A stretch of 64,000 nt of DNA from CAYVTM01 sp964454645 (GTDB lineage: Bacteria; Bacteroidota; Bacteroidia; Sphingobacteriales; Sphingobacteriaceae). The stretch spans positions 229,683 through 293,682 of the forward strand of contig CAYVTM010000003.1 of assembly GCA_964454645.1 (NCBI GenBank), in the 5' to 3' direction. Shown piece after piece: positions 16,692 to 25,500 of this stretch. A program made the translations under genes and the position numbers. Position 1 is the first letter of the stretch; each line of letters opens with the position of its first letter. Below the pieces are notes generated by a model, which did not search any database, had not been told where the DNA came from, and saw only the letters and a program-made list of their open reading frames with translations.

Positions 16692-17072
16692 ATGCAGGTA
16701 AAGAAAAAAATAAAGTTAGAGTACGAACTAAAGTCATCACCCAAGATACTTTTTAGTTATTTGAGTTCTCCGAATGGCTTGGCACAATGGTTTGCGGATG
16801 ACGTGATTTATAAAGACACTTTTTATCATTTCATCTGGGACGAAGAAACTCTGAAAGCTAAAATGGTTCAGAATAAAGAGAATAAATTGGTTCGCTTTAA
16901 ATGGGATGATGAAGACCCGAATTCATACCTTGAGTTTGAAATTGTTCAGGACGAGTTAACCGGTGATGTGGCTTTAGCAATTACCGATTATGCCAGCGAT
17001 GAAGAATTGGAAGACAAAAAAATGATTTGGGATAATCAGGTAGAAGATCTAATACATGTACTGGGTGCATAA
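16692..17072 (+). CDS. START-like (SRPBCC superfamily) domain protein
   Basis: 126 aa cytoplasmic protein. IKLEYELKSSPKILFSYLSS followed by GLAQWFADDV and a long C-terminal helix (EELEDKKMIWDNQVEDLIHVLG) is the AHSA1/START-like helix-grip pattern conserved in Bacteroidota. The family has a hydrophobic ligand cavity, but no ligand is established for this subgroup. It is followed after five bases by the LptF/G permease gene, so the two are probably co-transcribed from the promoter at 16637-16668. Confidence 0.75.
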   Translation: MQVKKKIKLEYELKSSPKILFSYLSSPNGLAQWFADDVIYKDTFYHFIWDEETLKAKMVQNKENKLVRFKWDDEDPNSYLEFEIVQDELTGDVALAITDYASDEELEDKKMIWDNQVEDLIHVLGA

Positions 17073-17077
17073 AAATC

Positions 17078-18514
17078 ATGCATTTTAATCCGTTTAAGAA
17101 AGTCTATAAGTTAATTATCAGTTCTTTCATAGGTCCGTTTATACTTACCTTTTTTATTGCATTATTTATTTTATTGATGCAATTCTTATTTAAGTATATC
17201 GACGACTTAGTGGGCAAGGGCTTAGAATGGTATGTGGTACTCGAATTAATTGTGTATGCCTCATCCACACTGGTTCCCATGGCATTACCCTTAGCCATTC
17301 TCCTTTCTTCTATCATGACCTTCGGGAATCTGGGTGAGCATTATGAATTGGTTGCGCTTAAATCTTCGGGTATCTCGCTTCGAAGAATCATGATGCCGCT
17401 GGTTGTATTTGTTTTTTTATTAGGCCTCGGAGCATTCTTCTTTTCAAATATTGTCATGCCTTATGCAAATCTGAAAATGGGAGCATTGATGTGGGATGTT
17501 CGAAACCAGAAGCCTACCCTGGCCATTAAAGAAGGAGTATTCTACTCGGGTATTGAAGGCTATTCCATCCGTGTAGGTAAAAAAGAAGATGATGGCCAAA
17601 CCTTGCGGGATATTATCATCTATAATCATTCGGCAAACAATGGAAATGTCAATGTATTAATGGCAGACAGCGGTAGAATGCTGAAGTCTGATAACGACCG
17701 TTTCCTGGTCATTCATTTGTTTAATGGTATCAATTACGAGGAGAGTGGAACACCCGGTGCGGGAAATGATCGTAAACAACATCTACGCGTGAAGTTTAGA
17801 GAGCATGAGGTGAAATTCGATCTTTCTACTTTTCAGTTAAATCGTACTGATGAGAATTTATTTAAAGACCATTTTACGATGCTTAATATTAAGCAGCTGA
17901 AATATTATGAGGATTCTTTGCTCTTGCGTTTGGAAAAAGATCAGGAATATTTCCGTAATAATTTTTTGTTGTACACGATGATGAATAAAGGGATGGAAAT
18001 TGATACAAACATTCAGCCGGGGAAGCTTGCTATCGATTCAAACATTATCTTGAACGTCCCGGAAAATCAACGTTCCGCAGTTATAGGCCGTGCTTTCGGA
18101 ACCATTCGGAACATTAAAAGTTATTCCGAAAGTACGACGAACGAACAAAGTAAAATGAGGGAAAAAATCCGTCGTCACGAAATCGAATTCTATCGTAAGT
18201 TTACTTTATCGGTAGCATGTGTCTTATTGTTTTTTATCGGTGCGCCTCTGGGAGCTATTATCCGCAAAGGTGGATTGGGGATGCCTGTTGTTATCTCCAT
18301 CTTCCTGTTCATATTTTATCATATTATTGCCATTACCGGAGAAAAGATGGCAAGGCAGGATGTGATACCGGTATGGCAGGGAATGTGGCTGGCAAGTTTT
18401 GTGGTGCTTCCCATCGGGATATTTTTTACGCGTAAAGCGAGTACCGATTCCGCATTATTTGATATAAACCTCTATCTTAATTTTTTCAAGCGTTTCAGCC
18501 GGAAAAAAAGTTAA
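17078..18514 (+). CDS. LptF/LptG family LPS-export permease
   Basis: 478 aa. The N-terminal YKLIISSFIGPFILTFFIAL, the coupling segment TFGNLGEHYELVALKSSGIS and three further C-terminal helices (LSVACVLLFFIGAPLGAII, MPVVISIFLFIFYHIIAIT, GMWLASFVVLPIGIFF) give the six-helix LptF/G topology with a periplasmic beta-jellyroll between helices 3 and 4. With LptB it forms the ATP-driven inner-membrane extractor that feeds LPS to LptC/A. It is longer than the E. coli proteins (about 360 aa) through an enlarged periplasmic/linker region (about 270-370), which is usual in this phylum. Whether it is LptF or LptG cannot be decided here. Confidence 0.9.
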   Translation: MHFNPFKKVYKLIISSFIGPFILTFFIALFILLMQFLFKYIDDLVGKGLEWYVVLELIVYASSTLVPMALPLAILLSSIMTFGNLGEHYELVALKSSGISLRRIMMPLVVFVFLLGLGAFFFSNIVMPYANLKMGALMWDVRNQKPTLAIKEGVFYSGIEGYSIRVGKKEDDGQTLRDIIIYNHSANNGNVNVLMADSGRMLKSDNDRFLVIHLFNGINYEESGTPGAGNDRKQHLRVKFREHEVKFDLSTFQLNRTDENLFKDHFTMLNIKQLKYYEDSLLLRLEKDQEYFRNNFLLYTMMNKGMEIDTNIQPGKLAIDSNIILNVPENQRSAVIGRAFGTIRNIKSYSESTTNEQSKMREKIRRHEIEFYRKFTLSVACVLLFFIGAPLGAIIRKGGLGMPVVISIFLFIFYHIIAITGEKMARQDVIPVWQGMWLASFVVLPIGIFFTRKASTDSALFDINLYLNFFKRFSRKKS

Positions 18515-18526
18515 TTTTGCTGCGGT

Positions 18527-19720
18527 ATGAAAATATTGATGCTTAGTAACCGATTACCTTTTCCCCCGAAAGATGGAGGGGCGATTGCCGTGTATAATAT
18601 GATGAAAGGGCTGAAGGAAGCAGGTAATACCCTTACACTTTTTTCTTTAAATACACCCAAGCATTATATCCGGCCCGATCAATACTCCGAAGAATTTCAA
18701 TCCTTAGGAAACCTCATTCCCATTGATATCGACACTTCATTAAAAGCTATCAACGCTTTTTTGAATCTGTTTACTAAGGAATCGTATAATTTAAAACGCT
18801 TTTATGCGAAGCATGTCGAAGATGCGTTAATCAAACTTTTGAAAAAAGAAAGCTTCGATCTCATTCAGGTCGAAGGCCTTTTCATGGCGCCGTATATTGA
18901 GTTAATACGTAAATACTCAAAAGCTATTTGTGTTTTACGTACACATAATATCGAGCATCAGATATGGGAACGTTTGGCGAATCAGGCTTATGGCCTGAAG
19001 AAATGGTATTTGAAATTGCTTACGAGACGACTCAAACGGGTTGAATTAACTTTACCGGGGCGCTTCGATGCCATTATCCCCATTACCGAAGAAGATGCAG
19101 CCTTTTTTAGAAAGCAGTTTCCGGCAACCGGATGTTTTGTATGTCCGGCTGGTGTAGATCTCGACAAATTTATTCCGGATTCCCTTGCCGCAGAACCCGA
19201 TACTTTGTTTCATTTAGGCGCTTTAAACTGGATGCCGAATGCGGAAGCCGTAAAATGGTTTATCCATAGCGTTTGGCCTCAGCTGCATGCAAAATATCCC
19301 TCATTACGTTTTGTAATCGCGGGAAAACATACTCCTGCCGAATTTTTCGGTTGGAAATACCCGAATGTGGAAGTTGCAGGAGAAGTAGAAGATGCTGTGG
19401 CTTTTATGAACTCGAAAAAAATAATGATTGTACCTTTGCTATCGGGAAGCGGTATGCGTTTGAAAATTATAGAGGGGATGGCTTGTGCGAAAACCATTGT
19501 GAGTACTCCCGTAGGTGCCGAAGGGATTGCCTATACGCAGGGGAAAGATATTTTAATTGCTGAAGATGCCGACGCCTTTGCTCAGGCTATTAGTTACTGT
19601 CTCGAACATCCGTATGAAGCTGAACAAATCGGAGAACAGGCAAGTAAACTTGCCCGGGAGAAATATAATAACCGTTATATCATTGATAATTTATTAAGCT
19701 ATTATCGTCAACTTGTATAA
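18527..19720 (+). CDS. Glycosyltransferase family 4-like protein
   Basis: 397 aa GT-B fold glycosyltransferase. The N-terminal acceptor domain starts LMLSNRLPFPPKDGGAIAVY with the glycine-rich loop. The C-terminal donor domain has LGALNWMPNAEAVKWF, VIAGKHTP, and the nucleotide-sugar binding segment VPLLSGSGMRLKIIEGMACA with the Glu of the E-x7-E-like motif. It probably adds a sugar to a lipid-linked oligosaccharide or surface polysaccharide at the cytoplasmic membrane. It lies 12 bases after the LptF/G gene and one base before the GT2 gene, so these envelope genes seem to form an operon. Confidence 0.85.
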   Translation: MKILMLSNRLPFPPKDGGAIAVYNMMKGLKEAGNTLTLFSLNTPKHYIRPDQYSEEFQSLGNLIPIDIDTSLKAINAFLNLFTKESYNLKRFYAKHVEDALIKLLKKESFDLIQVEGLFMAPYIELIRKYSKAICVLRTHNIEHQIWERLANQAYGLKKWYLKLLTRRLKRVELTLPGRFDAIIPITEEDAAFFRKQFPATGCFVCPAGVDLDKFIPDSLAAEPDTLFHLGALNWMPNAEAVKWFIHSVWPQLHAKYPSLRFVIAGKHTPAEFFGWKYPNVEVAGEVEDAVAFMNSKKIMIVPLLSGSGMRLKIIEGMACAKTIVSTPVGAEGIAYTQGKDILIAEDADAFAQAISYCLEHPYEAEQIGEQASKLAREKYNNRYIIDNLLSYYRQLV

Positions 19721-19721
19721 T

Positions 19722-20894
19722 ATGATTGTTGAATGGGTTTTTTGGATATCTTTTTTATGCATACTTCATAGCTATGTACTATTCCCCTTGATCTTAAACC
19801 TTCTGGCAAAAGGTAAAAAGCAAAATCGGTTAATCTATCTGCCCGACGATGATGGTCTTCCTGTTATCTCAATATTATTAGCAGTGTATAATGAAGAATC
19901 AGTAATCGAAGAAAAAATAAAAAGTACTTTTAATACCGGTTACCCGCTTCCTAAAATTCATTTTTATATCGGTTCCGATGCTTCAGTAGATCGTACCAAC
20001 GAAATCATCAAAAAATATCAGGATACTTACGGACAGTTATATTTAAAGGTGTTTCCTGGCCGTACAGGTAAGTCCGGAATTATTAATGATTTAGCAGAGA
20101 ATGCTAAAGGAGAAATTTTTGTTTTGACAGATGCGAATGTTTTCTTTACGAAAGATACCCTTTATCAATTGGTAAAACATTATAAAAACCAGGAAGTAGC
20201 ACAGGTAGGTGGAAACATTATAAATCCCGAACACAAACAGGACGGGATCTCTTTCCAGGAGAAGTCGTACCTGACGCGTGAAAACCTGATTAAATATCAG
20301 GAGGGAATTATCTGGGGATGTATGATCGGGGCTTTCGGCGGATGCTACTCCATACGTGCCGGATATTTCGCTCCCGTACCTCCTAAGTTTTTAATGGATG
20401 ATTTTTATATTTCCATGCATGTGCTGGAACAAAGAAAGAAAGCTCTGAATGAGCTGGATGCTCATTGCTACGAAGACGTATCGAATAAAATAAAAGAAGA
20501 GTTTCGACGGAAGCTGCGTATCTCGGCAGGGAATTTTCAGAACCTGTCCCGATATAAACATTTATTATGGCCCCCTTTTACCGGACTTGCCTTTTCCTTT
20601 CTTTCACACAAAGTTTTACGCTGGTATGGCCCCGTGTTCATCCTTTTATTAATAATCAGTAATATTTTTTTAATGGGCAGTTCAAACTTTTATCGTTTGA
20701 CAATGTTTCTCCAATTAGCAGGAATTCTGGTACCTTTTATAGATTATTTACTGAAAAAAATTAATATACATTTCAAATTATTCCGATTTGTTACACACTT
20801 TTATTTGATGAACCTGGCGCTCTTTCAGGGATTTATATGGTATCTGAGAGGAGTACAGTCGAATGTGTGGAAACCAACGCAACGCAATCAATAA
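19722..20894 (+). CDS. Membrane-bound glycosyltransferase family 2 protein
   Basis: 390 aa from the ATG at 19722 (MIVEWVFWISFLCIL); a TTG three codons upstream would overlap the previous gene and is less likely. There is one N-terminal transmembrane helix, then a GT-A domain: PVISILLAVYNEESVIEEKI, IGSDASVDRTNEII, FVLTDANVFF (DxN/DxD position) and MDDFYISMHVLEQRKK with the D-D acceptor motif. Two or three C-terminal helices follow (about 295-370). This resembles processive or cellulose-synthase-like GT2 enzymes (BcsA/IcaA group) without clear QxxRW. Its stop overlaps the ribBA start (TAATG), so translation is coupled. Confidence 0.85.
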   Translation: MIVEWVFWISFLCILHSYVLFPLILNLLAKGKKQNRLIYLPDDDGLPVISILLAVYNEESVIEEKIKSTFNTGYPLPKIHFYIGSDASVDRTNEIIKKYQDTYGQLYLKVFPGRTGKSGIINDLAENAKGEIFVLTDANVFFTKDTLYQLVKHYKNQEVAQVGGNIINPEHKQDGISFQEKSYLTRENLIKYQEGIIWGCMIGAFGGCYSIRAGYFAPVPPKFLMDDFYISMHVLEQRKKALNELDAHCYEDVSNKIKEEFRRKLRISAGNFQNLSRYKHLLWPPFTGLAFSFLSHKVLRWYGPVFILLLIISNIFLMGSSNFYRLTMFLQLAGILVPFIDYLLKKINIHFKLFRFVTHFYLMNLALFQGFIWYLRGVQSNVWKPTQRNQ

Positions 20895-22117
20895 TGGAAA
20901 CAATTTTTAATACGGTAGAAGAAGCCATCGATGATATCAAAGCCGGAAAAGTGGTGATTGTGGTAGATGATGAAGACCGCGAAAATGAAGGCGATTTTCT
21001 GACCGCTGCCCGCAACGCAAGTCCGGAAGTAATTAATTTTATGGCAACCCATGGTAAAGGGCTTATTTGTGCACCGCTTACCGAGGAGCGATGTAAGGAG
21101 TTAGACCTGAACCTGATGGTTGGTAAAAATACGGCATCGCACGAAACTAACTTTACGGTATCGATCGATTTAATAGGATACGGATGCACTACGGGCATCT
21201 CGGCATCCGACCGCTCGAAAACGGTTTTGGCATTGATCGATCCGGCCAAACGTGCGGAAGAGTTTGGGCGTCCGGGGCATATCTTTCCGCTTATCGCAAA
21301 AGAAGGAGGAGTACTTCGCAGAGCAGGGCATACCGAAGCGGCGGTTGATCTTTCACGTCTGGCAGGATTTGAGCCCGCGGGATTAATTGTAGAGATCATG
21401 AAAGATGACGGAGAGATGGCAAGGCTGCCCGACCTGATTGAAATTGCCAAAAAATTCAATCTTAAACTCATCAGCATTAAAGATTTAATCGAATATCGCC
21501 TGAGTCACGAGTCCTTAATAAAAAAAGAAGTAAGCGTACAATTGCCTACTGAATTCGGCGAATTTGAGATGACGGCTTATACACAGATCGATACCGGTGA
21601 AAATCATCTGGCTTTAGTAAAAGGAACATGGGGGACAGACGAGCCGGTTTTAGTACGGGTACATTCATCCTGTGTGACGGGTGATATTTTTGGTTCCTGC
21701 CGTTGCGATTGTGGACCCCAGCTACATGCCGCCATGCAAATGATCCAGCAGGAAGGTAAAGGCTGTGTCGTTTACATGAATCAGGAGGGAAGGGGTATCG
21801 GGCTTATCAATAAATTAAAAGCCTATAATTTACAGGAACAGGGTTTCGATACGGTTGAAGCGAACCTGAAGCTCGGATTTAAAATGGATGAACGCGACTA
21901 CGGTGTGGGAGCACAGATCCTTCGCGACCAGGGTATAACAAAAATGCGCCTGATGTCTAATAATCCTACGAAAAGAGCAGGTATGGTTGGTTATGGTTTG
22001 GAAGTAGTGGAGAATGTTCCGATTGAAATTCAATCCAATACCCATAACGAAAAATATTTGCTGACCAAGCGGGATAAAATGGGACATTCGATCTTAAAGG
22101 GGCTTTCAATAAAATAA
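20894..22117 (+). CDS. ribBA: Bifunctional 3,4-dihydroxy-2-butanone-4-phosphate synthase / GTP cyclohydrolase II
   Basis: 407 aa from the ATG at 20894, which overlaps the upstream stop; a longer frame from 20837 would run inside the GT2 gene and is rejected. The RibB half has VVIVVDDEDRENEGDF, ASDRSKT and GHTEAAVDLSRLAG. The RibA half has the zinc site Cys260, Cys271, Cys273 (CVTGDIFGSCRCDCG), the catalytic region YMNQEGRGIGL and GVGAQILRDQGI. It catalyses the two entry steps of riboflavin synthesis from ribulose-5-phosphate and GTP. No FMN riboswitch is present; expression is presumably from the envelope operon upstream. The riboflavin kinase gene ribF lies at 36.1 kb. Confidence 0.97.
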   Translation: METIFNTVEEAIDDIKAGKVVIVVDDEDRENEGDFLTAARNASPEVINFMATHGKGLICAPLTEERCKELDLNLMVGKNTASHETNFTVSIDLIGYGCTTGISASDRSKTVLALIDPAKRAEEFGRPGHIFPLIAKEGGVLRRAGHTEAAVDLSRLAGFEPAGLIVEIMKDDGEMARLPDLIEIAKKFNLKLISIKDLIEYRLSHESLIKKEVSVQLPTEFGEFEMTAYTQIDTGENHLALVKGTWGTDEPVLVRVHSSCVTGDIFGSCRCDCGPQLHAAMQMIQQEGKGCVVYMNQEGRGIGLINKLKAYNLQEQGFDTVEANLKLGFKMDERDYGVGAQILRDQGITKMRLMSNNPTKRAGMVGYGLEVVENVPIEIQSNTHNEKYLLTKRDKMGHSILKGLSIK

Positions 22118-22130
22118 CAGAGCCGTCATC

Positions 22131-22334
22131 CGGCTGTATTCCAATCCTGCAAAAGATCACCTGTATATTCATTCCACAGAAGCCATTGTCGCTGTATATG
22201 CTATTGGGAGAACGTACTGCGGAAGGTATGTATGAAAAAACATTCCTGTCAGTGAACTGTATCCGGGTATGTATGTGTTGAAATTGCAGCTAGTACCGGG
22301 CGAGGAAGTGATGAAGGAATTAATCTTAAAGTAA
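22131..22334 (+). pseudogene. Decayed C-terminal remnant of a T9SS-sorted protein
   Basis: Directly behind ribBA one frame reads LYSNPAKDHLYIHSTEAIV and then, after a frameshift, SELYPGMYVLKLQLVPGEEV with an EELILK-like end (MKELILK) and stop. Together this is a T9SS type A sorting domain (compare LYPNPxxDxLxI ... LxPGMYVLQL in the gene at 63162). It has no start and a broken frame, and only the last 65 or so codons survive. The rest of 22335-22552 holds no gene. Confidence 0.75.
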
Positions 22335-22350
22335 GTCAGGCACAGGGAAC

Positions 22351-22418
22351 AACTTTGCTTTGTGCCCTTCGCGAAAATCTCCGCGTACTCTGCGGTTAAT
22401 TTTTTAAACCGCAAAGTT
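22351..22418. repeat. Repeat-like hairpin element in intergenic region
   Basis: Outer arms AACTTTGC (22351-22358) and GCAAAGTT (22411-22418) enclose a second inverted pair TGCGGTT (22391-22397) and AACCGCA (22407-22413). The minus strand reads AACCGCAGAGTACGCGGAGA, which resembles dispersed intergenic repeats of the ACCGCAGAG type seen in several bacterial genomes. Only one copy is in this window. Confidence 0.4.
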
Positions 22419-22552
22419 CCTTTAGATTAGCAATTCAATTCGGATGTAAATTTATATTACCGGAAGAGCAGGGATAATTCAGGCAGAGGTATGGGTAAAA
22501 TCTGTTTTGCGTATCTTCTCCTGTGTAATTATATCCTGTGTGAGATAATAAT

Positions 22553-25500
22553 TTATTTCTCTTCTTCTCTACGAAATACTTTACGAAAAAATTCCCCAAA
22601 GCTATCATAATCGATGCGGTAGAAAACACCTGCTCCCGATTCGACCTGGCTGTTTCCGCGTTTCAATAAATCGTTATTATTATCGGTACGCCTGAAGCCC
22701 CGTGCTCTGAAACGTCCGTCCTCGCTTATTTTATATTCAACACTTACGTCGCCGGTAATGGCATTGGCCTGCGCATCCTGTTGATTAGGATCGTTGGAAT
22801 TATCGTTGGTATTAAAAGTCCCATCGATCGTTACCCGGTCGTTTAATAAACGTAAAGAACCGCCTACTCCGTTCGCTAAATTCAGATCGAAATTCTTAGT
22901 GGATACGAGATTCGCTAATTGGGCTTCCAGAATTCCGGAGGAAAATGCAAGGTTATTGCTTCCGCTTGTATTGTTGAAGCGCCCGAACACCAGAATACTT
23001 GCAACCTGTGAATTCAAATTATCCGTATTGGCTAAATATCCCCCCACTTTACTTGCAATGTCTTCATCTTCGGGAAAACGCAACCCGAAGGAAATGTCCG
23101 GCGACATTAGATCGTTTTTCATGTACAGCATACACTGCGACAATACCCGCTGGCCGGAACTCACCGAGGTGCTGTCGGCAGGATTTGCCGACAGAAGCAG
23201 CGGAAGAATAGCAGGCCGTGTTTCATAAATAGCAGTCAGGTCTATCTTTGCCTGTATAGGATCCCCGTTCCACCGTATCGTTCCTCCCTTGGCTACACTA
23301 AAGTTCCGGGTAATAATATTTTGCAGTGTGAAATTATAATTTCCCTGCTCTACCTCATATACTCCAAACATTTCGAAATTACCTAAGGTGTTTATTCCGA
23401 GGCGAAGGTTGGCATTCCCGGTTCCTTTAATGACCTCTCCCGTGGCAGGGTCTAAAATAAGTTGCACTTCTGCCAGCTCATTTACTTCCAGGTTCATATT
23501 CATCGCAATACCCGACAGGTTTACCGTATATTTTTCATTGTTCAGCGTAGAATCTTTTTGGATGAATCGTATATAATTTTGTTGCTTTGCCGAATTCTCA
23601 TCGGAGATAGGAATGAAAAATTTAGTCCCTTTCTCTGTTTTTGCGGTAATGTCAATCTTAATAGCATTCAAAGGGCCTTTAAACGAGAAAGAGCCGGAAG
23701 CATAGGCTGTGCCATAATACAATTCATTGTCTTTGGCGGTTGTATTCAGGCATAAAAAATTTTTTGCCTGCATGTTCACATCCAGGGAAAAATTTTTAAG
23801 GTTTTGATGTTTGATAACACCGTTAATACTTGCAGGATTTCCTTCTTTATCTCTTACCTGCATGTCTTCGATCAGGATCTTATCCTTTTGAAACTCTACT
23901 TCATCGTTGATTGTCATGGTTGCTTTTAAATAATTTACGGTCAGTACCACATCTTTCAACAATGCTTTACCTGTAATTTCAGGCGCATTGAAACTTCCTT
24001 TTACCCTCAGGTTTGCAGTAGCTTTGCCATCAATCCCCGAAACAAAATTCTTTACAAAAGGCTCAATGATTGCAAGATCGGTCTCGTTCAGGATGGCATA
24101 TAAATCGAAGTTGTCGGTTTTGCTCTGTGTGTAGATCGATCCATATAGATCAACGGTTTTTAAAGCCTGATTGGTAATGTTTCCACTCAAACTTATTTCA
24201 TTACTTACCCGATCCCAGGTAGAAGTGAATGCCAGATTACCGATGGTATCACTGTTATAGATAAGTCCTTTCGCAAAAATATTAGAGGATATGCGCATGT
24301 CTTTCTTTATCGATACAATGCTTGCCTCTGCATTCAGCTTACCTTCCAGATGGATTCCGTATTTCTTTAACAACTGATTAAAACTAAGCAAGCCGAGATT
24401 CTGTATTTTTACCGATACCTGATCTTCGGGATTGTCAGAAATAACTCCGTCAACAGATAAGCTCTGCTCTTCGCTGCTTAATGAGAAATTGTGAATGTGA
24501 ATTTTTTTGTCACTGCTAAATACAATGTTGAAGGCATTTTTAATTTCCCAGGGACGGCTATCCACCAGAAGTTCAGAAGGCAGTATTTGTAATTTACTGC
24601 TATCGTTTCTGAAGGAAATAAGTCCGTTCAGGTCGAGTTGATTTACGTCCGTTTTTTCAGATAGCTTTATGTTGAAGCGTAAACTGTCGTTAACGATTTC
24701 ACTGGAGACAGCAATGTTATTAATATTGATACTATCATTGATGAAGGCTTCGTGGCTTGCAATATTTACCCCGATTGCCCGGTCATCGTTTTCAGCATCG
24801 ATAATTAAATCGTCGAAAGTGAAATTTTTGTATTTCACATAATCGATTCCTCCCGAGAAGCGGATTCGGTTTTGAGCATAGTTGAAAACTCCGTAGAAAT
24901 TGGCATTCTCGGCAAATTTTAAATCAGGTACAAATAATTCGGTAATCGGATCGGCATCTTTTATATGTAGAGCAAATCTGAAATCCTGATTATGGGGCTT
25001 GTTGATTTTCCCCCAATCATAACCCGGAGCATATTGTTTGAATATAGCTTTGAAGGAAGATACGATTGTCGATAATTTATAATCTCCGGAAACATTCGCA
25101 TCCGCTATATCGGATGTTAATTTCAACGTTTTTCCGCTTCCATCAAATTCCGAATTCAGTCCGATGCTTTTTATCAGGTAATGTTTCTTAGCGGTAGTAA
25201 TTTCTGTATTATTAATACGAAGGGAGCCGATAATGTCATCAATATTCGTCCCTACAAAATTTACATCCATTGTACTGCTGAGAAGTATCGAATCTTTCAA
25301 AAGATTTAAACGCTTCAGGTTGACGTTTTCTAATTGAGCAAAGAAATTAAACACTGGATTTTTTTGATCGCTGAAATCTATACTTCCATCAAAATCCAAT
25401 ACGATATTCGGCTCATCAATACTTACATTTCCTTCGAAAAAACGTTGCTTGACAGTTCCATTGGCTACAACATTTTTGTATTCATATCCTTTAAACTCCA

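Noticed and set aside
20837..20893. N-terminal extension of ribBA into the glycosyltransferase gene
   Set aside because: The TAATG junction at 20892-20896 gives a natural coupled start.
20700..20893. FMN riboswitch in front of ribBA
   Set aside because: The gene starts inside the stop codon of the previous gene and no RFN element-like sequence is visible.
20833..21477. 214-codon open frame on the minus strand inside ribBA
   Set aside because: It is fully antisense to conserved RibB sequence, has no recognisable domain and arises from codon bias of the real gene.
22794..23228. 144-codon plus-strand open frame opposite the TamB-like gene
   Set aside because: Antisense shadow of the conserved DUF490 region with no start signal.
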